A DNA stretch of 45,700 nucleotides from Granulicella sp. GTDB taxonomy: Bacteria; Acidobacteriota; Terriglobia; Terriglobales; Acidobacteriaceae. Below are positions 39,690 to 45,700 of the stretch, piece by piece (positions within the stretch are counted from its first letter, which is position 1; each line of letters begins with the position of its first letter). The notes below the pieces were generated by a model. The model was not told the origin of the DNA and did not search any database. It saw only the letters and a program-made list of their open reading frames with translations. Where the stretch lies: NCBI GenBank assembly GCA_027450185.1, contig DAIDKF010000006.1, forward strand, positions 70,795-116,494, given 5' to 3'. The position numbers were made by a program, and so were the translations under genes.

Positions 39690-42185
39690 CTAGTTGGTGG
39701 TCTTCTTGGGGTGCTGGGCGATGAGGTTGACCGGGGCATCGCCTACGCCGGTTACCAGTGGAAGCTGGGGCGAGATGATATTGCCGGGTAGTTCTACGGC
39801 TGTGGGCGCTCCGCTGCCGGGGTAGGTCAGGGTGATGAGGTGAACGTCGTTGTCGGCGGAGGTGCCGTCGGTGGCGCCGGTGCCAGCGTAGAAGGTCAGG
39901 TTGTCCGTGCTGAAGACCCCGGAGATCGGAGCAGAAGCCGGAGTTGCGCCGTTGCCCAGGGTAAGGAACTGCATGGTGCCGCTGCCGGACGCAGCCGGGA
40001 AGTACATGGGCAGGAGCTGGCCGCCGGTGGTGGCGCCGGTGGGCATGGTGTAGGTGACGAAGGCCACCTCCGAGTTGCTGGAGGGAACGACGCTGGTAAT
40101 CGTCGACGCGTTGACTCCGGTGAGAGGCTGAACGGTGAAGGAGCTGGAGAAGTATCCGAGGCCGGGCTGAGGCAGTGGAGGAATCGGGCAACCATCCTGT
40201 GCCGGCAGGTTGACGGCGATATCACTCAGGGTCGAGGTTCCTCCGGGGATGGCGTGTGCTCCGATAATATGCTTGCCGTCGGTGGTGGCTGCGATCTGAT
40301 CGGTGATGGCGTTGCTGTCGTCGACCCTGGGGATGAACTCATTGCTGACGTTGGGCGGCAGGCCGGTGGAAGCGAGGGTACTGGCTGGGCAGTAGCTGCG
40401 TCCGTCGGTGGTCTTGGGCCCGGCGAAGTAGGCTCCCACGCTGGGTACGGTGACGGTGACGCTGGTGTAGACCTCATCGACGGTCGCAGGGTTGGCGGTC
40501 TGCCAATCGGTGAAGGTCGAGTGGGTGAGCACGGCTCCCGACTGAGTGGTGATGTAGACGGCCTGATTGTCGGGCGACCAGGAGGCGCTGGTTCCAACTC
40601 CGTTGTAGGTGGTGAGGACGGTGCTGTTATTGGCCGCGACCAGAGAGACGGTCTGGCGGGTGGGATCGGTGAGGACGATGGTGCTGCCATCGGGCGATAC
40701 GGCCAGGACAACGCCGGGGATGTTCTGGTTGGCTGCCGAGACCGTGTTGCTGGCTGTGGCAATGGACATGAGGCCCTCGGGGCTGCCAAGGTAGATCTCG
40801 GTGCCGGCCTGGTTCATGACCATGGAGTTGGGCTGGAAGGGCAGACGGATGAGCGAACTGGTCTGGTTGGTGGTGAAGTCCTTGAAGGCCACGGACAAGG
40901 AAGAGGTGCTGCCCATGTAGAGGACGGTGCTGCTGGTTCCCACGGCGTTGATGGTGATGGGATTGGAGGTGATGGCTTTGCCGTTTCCGAGGTAACCAAT
41001 CTGGCTGAAGGCGGACGGATTACAGATCGAAGGCTGGCAAACCGCAGTGATGTCGGCGGAGCCGGGATAGAGCGGCGTGACGGTGCCGGCGGCGGAGGGA
41101 ACGATGGTCTGCGGGGTGGTGGAGTTGTACTCCAGGGAGAGGCCGGTGATGGGCTGGCCCTGGGTGTCAAGGACGGTGGCGGTCAAGGGCAGGGGGGTGT
41201 TGATGGCCACGTTGATGCTGTTGGAAGAGTAGCCCGGAGCCGCGAGCACAATCGAGGCTGGCGGGCAGGTGGAGAAGAAGCCGGCGTTGGTGGCGGTGGA
41301 GGAGTTCGAGATGGTTGCGGTGATGGTGGTGGAGCCGGGCATCTGGGCGGTGGCTGCACCGTTTTCATCGATGGAGACAATGCCGGTGGTCTGCGATCCG
41401 AAGGTTACATGGCCGACCTGGCAGGTGATGTTGTTGGCGGTGTCGCCGGTGGTGCCGCCGTTCTGGTAGATGCGGGCGACGAGCTGGCCGACCTGGGTCT
41501 GGGAGACGCAGGCTGAGCCGTCGACGACGCCGGCGGGGGTTGGAACGGGGGTGCCGACGGTGTCGTTGGGGCAACAATCGGTGCCGGGATCGATGGAGCA
41601 GTTAGCGGTCTTGGGCCCGAGCAAAACTCCGGTGACGACGGGGTGGATGTATACGGGAATGGCGTTGCTGGTACCGGAGGCGCCACCGACGGCCGAAGCT
41701 GTGACGTAGGCCAGATACGGAGTAGTGGATGAGCCGGAGGGAAAGACGGGGGGAAAGCAGGTGGTGTAGTCGGCGATGCCGCCGCCGGTGTTGCGGTTCC
41801 AAGTGCCGGCGCAGACCTGGCCGTTGGAAGGATTGATGTCGGCGATGATGGGGCCGCCGTTGGTGTTATCTCCAAAGCTGCTGGTGCTGGAGTAGACAAA
41901 GGATTTCACGGAGACGGGGTTGTTGTGGCAGTCGATGGCGGAGGCGGAGAGCGCCTGACCCATCTGCCCGTAGTTGAGGCTTTCGCCTGTGGTGGCAAGG
42001 GCTGGCGAGAGAATGATGTTGGCCACTTGGCCTACAACCGGGCCGCTGTCGCCGGCGTTGCAATAGACGACGGGGGCAGACTTGTGTCCGCAACCGGTCA
42101 CCGAAAGACCTAAGGGAAGCGCTAAGAAGAGAAGAGCTACCAGAGCAACAAACCGACGCGCCTTATTCACGAAAACCAAACGCAC
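39690..42185 (-). CDS. Exported lipoprotein with Ig-like and beta-propeller repeats
   Basis: 831 residues from a GTG at 42185 with GGGAGG about 6 nt upstream. A lipoprotein signal is clear: VALVALLFLALPLGLSVTGC, lipidated Cys32. The N-terminal half has bacterial Ig-like (BIG2-type) stretches such as GHVTFGSQTTGIVSIDENG and PGSTTITATISN. The second half has propeller-like repeats (LAVSPDGSTIVLTDP, GTSASWSPDNQAVYITT, IAATTDGKHIIGAH). Paired Cys (CCPNDT, CQPSICN) suggest disulfides. Such proteins are common in acidobacterial envelopes; the function is not known, with adhesion or binding the general guess. The gene stands alone and ends at a hairpin. Confidence 0.8.
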   Translation of the reverse strand: MRLVFVNKARRFVALVALLFLALPLGLSVTGCGHKSAPVVYCNAGDSGPVVGQVANIILSPALATTGESLNYGQMGQALSASAIDCHNNPVSVKSFVYSSTSSFGDNTNGGPIIADINPSNGQVCAGTWNRNTGGGIADYTTCFPPVFPSGSSTTPYLAYVTASAVGGASGTSNAIPVYIHPVVTGVLLGPKTANCSIDPGTDCCPNDTVGTPVPTPAGVVDGSACVSQTQVGQLVARIYQNGGTTGDTANNITCQVGHVTFGSQTTGIVSIDENGAATAQMPGSTTITATISNSSTATNAGFFSTCPPASIVLAAPGYSSNSINVAINTPLPLTATVLDTQGQPITGLSLEYNSTTPQTIVPSAAGTVTPLYPGSADITAVCQPSICNPSAFSQIGYLGNGKAITSNPITINAVGTSSTVLYMGSTSSLSVAFKDFTTNQTSSLIRLPFQPNSMVMNQAGTEIYLGSPEGLMSIATASNTVSAANQNIPGVVLAVSPDGSTIVLTDPTRQTVSLVAANNSTVLTTYNGVGTSASWSPDNQAVYITTQSGAVLTHSTFTDWQTANPATVDEVYTSVTVTVPSVGAYFAGPKTTDGRSYCPASTLASTGLPPNVSNEFIPRVDDSNAITDQIAATTDGKHIIGAHAIPGGTSTLSDIAVNLPAQDGCPIPPLPQPGLGYFSSSFTVQPLTGVNASTITSVVPSSNSEVAFVTYTMPTGATTGGQLLPMYFPAASGSGTMQFLTLGNGATPASAPISGVFSTDNLTFYAGTGATDGTSADNDVHLITLTYPGSGAPTAVELPGNIISPQLPLVTGVGDAPVNLIAQHPKKTTN

Positions 42186-42331
42186 TAAGAACCTCCCCGT
42201 TCAACCGGAACGAAAGCTGAACGGTAAAACCGTCAACTGCTAAATCTCCGAGCTTCCAGTTTAGGGGTTGGACGGTCGGTGAGCAAATAGGAAATGCAGG
42301 AAGGATAAAAAGGGAAGCAGGAATTCACCAT

Positions 42332-42378
42332 GAAGAAGAGCGGCCAGCCGACGATGGGGCGGCTGACCGCTCTTCTTT
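42332..42378 (-). terminator. Hairpin terminator of the S9 peptidase gene
   Basis: A 19-bp nearly perfect stem, GAAGAAGAGCGG-CAGCCG against CGGCTG-CCGCTCTTCTTT, with a short loop. It begins 38 nt beyond the stop of the S9 gene on the minus strand. Confidence 0.75.
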
Positions 42379-42415
42379 CGAGGTTTTGCGACAGGCTGTT
42401 TCTGCTTCCTGTCAG

Positions 42416-44503
42416 CTACTTGCTGCTTGCTGGCATGTTGTCTGCAAACCACTTTACTTCGCGCTGGGCGCGGTCGCGGATGTGCTCGGGGTCGCGGAAG
42501 CCGTGGCCTTCGTTGGGGTAGACGACGAGCTGGGTCTTGACGCCGAGATCGCGCAGAGCGTGCCAGAACTCGAAGGATTGAGGGGCTGGGCACTCACCGT
42601 CACGGTCGCCGACGATGACCAGGGTGGGTGTGGTGACGTTTTTGATGAAGGTGATGGCGGAGGACTTGGCGTAGACCGCGGGGTCGTCGTAGACGCTGGT
42701 GCCGAAGAAGGGAATCATCCACTGATCAATGGAGTTTTCGCCGTAGTAGGAGAGCCAGTCAGAGAGTCCGGCACCGGCGATGGCGGCGCGGAAGCGGTGG
42801 GTCTGGGTGACGGCGAACATGGTCATGAAGCCGCCGTAGCTCCAGCCGGTGAGACCCTCGCGGGTCTTGTCGATGGAGACTTTGCCCTCTACCGCATCCA
42901 TGCCCTTGAGGATGTCGCGGAGGTCGCCGTAGCCGAAGTCCTTAACGTTTGCCTGAACAAATTTTTCACCCTGGCCGAAGCTGCCGCGGGGGTTGGGCTG
43001 GAACTCGAAGTAGCCCTGCTGGGACCACATGGAGTTGCCCCAACGCGCGCCAACCGAGGCCGAAGGGCCGCCGTGGACGCTGACGATGAGGGGATACTTT
43101 CTGGCGGGGTCGTAGTCGACGGGGTAGGTGAGCCAGCCCTGGACGTGGTAGCCCTCGTTGTCCCACTCGAGGGAGATGGTTTTGGCGGTGGGCTTGAGGT
43201 TGGCGTTGAGATGGGTGAGCTGGGTGATGTCGCCGGTGTCGGTGGTGAGGAGATAGAGCTCGGGCGGGGTGGTGAAGCTGCTTTCGACGAAGGCTACTTT
43301 GCGGTTGCTGGAGACGGAGACGGCATCCTTGATGCCGCCGCCGGAGACGGTAGCCTCACCGAGATCCGTGGCGCTGACTTCGGAGTTGGTGGAGGTGTCC
43401 CAACGGACCAGGACGGTGTGGCCACTGCGGTCTTCGACGAAGGCGAGTTTGGTGTTGGAGAGCCAGGCTTCGAAGCAGGGCGTGCCGTCGATGCCGGGAG
43501 TCGTGTCAGCCGGGGTTCCGCCTTTGCTGTCGATGACGTAGACGTCGCCGCCGGTGGAGCCCTGGTCGCTCATGAGGCCGCCGATGAAGGCGATGTGCGT
43601 GCCGTCGGGAGAGAAGCGGGGGACAGCGATCTGGAGGTCATGGAGTGGGCCGGAGATGGTGTTGGGATCGAGGACGACGTGCAACTCTTCGTTGACCTGA
43701 TCCTTTGTGTTGGAGCCGGTTGTCTCCTGCAAGTGGCCGGTGATGGTGGCGGTGTAGAGCTTGGCGATCCACCAGTTGTTTTCGCCAGGCGGGTTGGCGG
43801 CGATGAAGGTGATTTCGGGGGACGCGGGCGACCAGGCGAACTCGTAGACATGGAGATTGGCGGGGGTGAGCCAGTTGTCGTTGCCGGTGGAGACGTCCAC
43901 TGAGTCGACGCGCTGGACCTCGACGCCGTCTTCGCCGATGACGCCGGACCAGGGCTTCATGGCATCGAGCGCGCCGGCGGAACGGGTGGCGTTCTGGACA
44001 AAGAGGAAGGCGATGGATTTGCCGTCAGGCGACCAGGCGGGCTGCTGGAGGTTGCCGGCGAGGTGCGAGAGCTGCCTGACCTTGCCGGTGGCCCGGGACC
44101 AGAGGAAGATCTGCTGCTGGTCAGGTTTGGCTTTGTCGTCGGTGCAGGTGGAGAGGAAGGCGAGGGTGTTGCCGTCGGGCGACCAGATGGGCGAGGCGTA
44201 GGAGCAGTGGGCTGCTCCGTCAACCTTGATGATCTTCGTGGTGGCAGGCTTTGCGATGTCGGTGAGGTGGAGCGCGGAGGCGTCGTGAGTGCGGAGGGTC
44301 CAGGCTACGGTGGCACCGTCGGGCGAGATGGCCACACCGCCGGGTTGGGTGGCGCGGGTGAAGGACTGGCTGGGATTGGCGGTGTCGGGTGCGGCGGCGA
44401 GGGCGGGTTTGGCCGGGGTTTGTGCAGTCAGAGCTGTGGTGAGCAGCAGGGAACAGGCGGCGGCAAACGTTAGCTGGTGGGCGCTGCGGACGGGGAAGTT
44501 CAT
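42416..44503 (-). CDS. Secreted S9 family peptidase (acylaminoacyl-peptidase-like)
   Basis: A 695-residue serine peptidase. The signal peptide is FAAACSLLLTTALTAQ. A WD/TolB-like propeller (about 45-410; VAISPDGATVAWTLR, ASPIWSPDGNTLAFLS, PAWSPDGKSIAFLF) precedes an alpha/beta-hydrolase with the nucleophile Ser555 in GWSYGG, the Asp in VGDRDGECP and the His in NEGHGF. The oxyanion region HGGPSASVG is complete. It is more like acylaminoacyl or dipeptidyl peptidases than the S9 enzyme at 10160, and stands alone with its own terminator. The substrate is unknown. Confidence 0.92.
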   Translation of the reverse strand: MNFPVRSAHQLTFAAACSLLLTTALTAQTPAKPALAAAPDTANPSQSFTRATQPGGVAISPDGATVAWTLRTHDASALHLTDIAKPATTKIIKVDGAAHCSYASPIWSPDGNTLAFLSTCTDDKAKPDQQQIFLWSRATGKVRQLSHLAGNLQQPAWSPDGKSIAFLFVQNATRSAGALDAMKPWSGVIGEDGVEVQRVDSVDVSTGNDNWLTPANLHVYEFAWSPASPEITFIAANPPGENNWWIAKLYTATITGHLQETTGSNTKDQVNEELHVVLDPNTISGPLHDLQIAVPRFSPDGTHIAFIGGLMSDQGSTGGDVYVIDSKGGTPADTTPGIDGTPCFEAWLSNTKLAFVEDRSGHTVLVRWDTSTNSEVSATDLGEATVSGGGIKDAVSVSSNRKVAFVESSFTTPPELYLLTTDTGDITQLTHLNANLKPTAKTISLEWDNEGYHVQGWLTYPVDYDPARKYPLIVSVHGGPSASVGARWGNSMWSQQGYFEFQPNPRGSFGQGEKFVQANVKDFGYGDLRDILKGMDAVEGKVSIDKTREGLTGWSYGGFMTMFAVTQTHRFRAAIAGAGLSDWLSYYGENSIDQWMIPFFGTSVYDDPAVYAKSSAITFIKNVTTPTLVIVGDRDGECPAPQSFEFWHALRDLGVKTQLVVYPNEGHGFRDPEHIRDRAQREVKWFADNMPASSK

Positions 44504-45431
44504 GCTGGACAGCGTATCACCGGAGGCTGGTAGTTAGCTGACAGCGGAGTCTTGAGCGGGTGAGAGGGCGGGCTCAGAGCTGCGCCGTTCATTTGTGTCC
44601 CGCTCCGTGGCGAAGGACGAGCATGAATCGGTTGGGACGATGTGGCAGGTGAACTGCGGGGATGGAGGGGCGGTGGAACCGACAGCGCAGGGAAGGGCGC
44701 CAGCGCGTTCATACGTGACTCCAGAGATGGAATGCGAACGAGATGGCGTGGAGATGGGCGTGGAGGAGGAAGAGGCTCTGGGTGAAGTAACGGCGGATAG
44801 AATTCTGGATCAGATCGGACGGCAGGCTTGGGGAGTGTGCCGGTGATGAATTTCAGCGATGAATTTCTTGACGCTGGCGCGGCGACTTGATACAGTTAGA
44901 AGGTTCCGCGAGTATCCGGAACGTGCCGTCATGAAGAGGCTCGGCGGGCTTTGGCCTGCTTTATACTGGATACAAGAGATTCACCGCAGGGTTCGCCCGG
45001 ATGTATGAAGGGGGAATCAGTCAGTCTGCGGGTTGGCATGATGCCTATCTAAATCGCGCCTGCGACACCCTCCTCCCCGCTGTACCACGGCGGGACCCCA
45101 TGGGGACGGGCTATGCGGGCCGGAACAGCGAAACGGAGTGGAGTCGTTGGGCAGGCTTGTAAGAGCTGGCACAGCGCACCTCGGCCACCGTCGACTGTTA
45201 TCTCGCTTGAGTGGTTTGCAGTGTTGTTTGTGGTACGCGCAGTCGGAAGTACGGCCGCGTGCAGGATTCAGAACTTCGCCGGGACGTGTTTGCGCGTTCC
45301 GCCTTCCGTGCGTCTGGCTGGATGTGTTCAGTGCAGCGTGGGAAGTAGAGCGATGGGAGCTGCCCTGCACCGAGCCCGAACAGAGAGTTTCGGGAAGTGA
45401 CTACCTTCGGGTAGAGCCAAGGAGTAGTAAA
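44504..45431. other. Long divergent intergenic region / rpsL leader
   Basis: About 930 bases with no convincing gene; short frames on both strands have no ribosome site or protein-like composition. It must hold promoters for the S9 peptidase (minus) and the ribosomal operon (plus). A hairpin-rich patch lies at 45075-45105, with CCCGC...GCGGG and the palindrome CCCCATGGGG. No tRNA fold was found. Confidence 0.4.
44887..44915 (+). promoter_or_regulatory. Candidate sigma-70 promoter for the rpsL operon
   Basis: TTGATA (44887-44892) and GAGTAT (44910-44915) are 17 bp apart. It is about 515 nt upstream of rpsL, so the leader would be long. A lone TATACT at 44962 lacks a good -35 partner. Confidence 0.35.
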
Positions 45432-45700
45432 GTGCCTACGTTTCATCAGCTCGTCAAGCAGGGCCGGACGCCGACCCGCTACAAGACTGCATCGCCTGCG
45501 CTGCAGGGTTCGCCGCAGCGCCGCGGCGTGTGCACCCGCGTGTACACGCAGACCCCCAAGAAGCCGAACTCGGCGCTGCGCAAGGTTGCGCGTGTTCGCC
45601 TGACTAACGGCATTGAGGTTACGACCTATATTCCGGGCATCGGCCACAACCTGCAGGAGCACTCGATTGTGCTGATCCGCGGCGGCCGCGTGAAAGATCT
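45432..45700 (+). CDS. rpsL: 30S ribosomal protein S12, partial (3' end beyond window)
   Basis: Decoding-centre protein of the small subunit; 89 codons are visible of about 124. The GTG start at 45432 has AAGGAG 7 nt upstream. The protein begins [19 protein letters not shown] and carries [11 protein letters not shown], then [15 protein letters not shown] (Lys43/Lys44, the streptomycin-resistance position, wild type) and [19 protein letters not shown] before the edge. rpsG and the elongation factor genes would be expected next, as in the str operon. Confidence 0.97.
   Translation, partial: MPTFHQLVKQGRTPTRYKTASPALQGSPQRRGVCTRVYTQTPKKPNSALRKVARVRLTNGIEVTTYIPGIGHNLQEHSIVLIRGGRVKD

Noticed and set aside
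39840-41516. A 558-codon Gly/Val-rich plus-strand frame over the lipoprotein gene
   Set aside because: Antisense shadow of a gene with a clear lipoprotein signal; Gly/Val/Asp bias is typical of such shadows.
44595-44846. An 83-codon plus-strand frame between the S9 gene and rpsL
   Set aside because: No ribosome site, low-complexity Glu/Gly content and no recognisable family.
44504-45431. tRNA or other small stable RNA upstream of rpsL
   Set aside because: No T-arm GGTTCRANTCC match with a cloverleaf; the nearest string (GGTTCGCCCGG near 44990) has no acceptor pairing.

Overview
The window is about 59-62% GC by eye and looks like a chromosomal segment of an acidobacterium of the class Terriglobia (Granulicella/Edaphobacter/Terriglobus-like). 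The grounds are the C-terminal remnant of an Oar-like TonB receptor with a carboxypeptidase-regulatory ancestry, many secreted S9 peptidases and Tat-exported glycosidases, a DUF5818-like small exported protein, and frequent GTG/TTG starts behind good Shine-Dalgarno sequences. Taxonomy is inferred from gene style only.

Layout. Positions 1-4992 (minus strand) hold a tripartite RND efflux operon (outer membrane factor, adaptor, permease; the permease runs off the left edge), coupled by ATGA overlaps. A truncated TonB receptor remnant follows at 5220-5813. Positions 5901-29722 form one functional block: a Tat-exported glycosidase-like protein and a DUF885 hydrolase (minus), a divergent S9 prolyl-type peptidase (plus), a GntR/FCD regulator (minus), a five-gene operon for trans-4-hydroxy-L-proline breakdown (epimerase, three-subunit D-hydroxyproline dehydrogenase, DapA-like deaminase), a GH27 alpha-galactosidase, a large DUF5695-like protein (minus), a GH43-like enzyme, a GH127-type beta-L-arabinofuranosidase, an APC amino-acid permease and alpha-ketoglutarate semialdehyde dehydrogenase.

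The central reading is that this 24-kb block is a utilisation locus for plant hydroxyproline-rich glycoproteins such as extensins. Known extensin chemistry is Hyp-O-(L-arabinofuranose)1-4 and Ser-O-alpha-galactose on a proline/Hyp-rich backbone. The block encodes predicted enzymes for the beta-arabinosides (GH127), other arabinosyl links (GH43), the alpha-galactose (GH27), the peptide backbone (S9, DUF885), Hyp uptake (APC permease) and all four catabolic steps from Hyp to alpha-ketoglutarate. GH127, permease and the last catabolic enzyme are co-directional with tight or short spacing, which ties sugar removal to Hyp use. Similar TGTATACA/ATACAATT-like sites sit before several of these transcription units and fit a FadR-type GntR operator.

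The right third (30079-45700) is mixed. It holds small exported and outer-membrane proteins, an orphan LytTR response regulator, an ECF sigma factor operon with a two-helix membrane protein and a zinc-ribbon membrane protein, rlmB, a peptidase-like protein that has lost its catalytic Glu, a ribH fused to a glyoxalase-like domain and overlapping nusB, a degenerate 29-bp repeat array, a lipoprotein beta-propeller, another S9 peptidase, and the start of rpsL (ribosomal protein S12) at the right edge.
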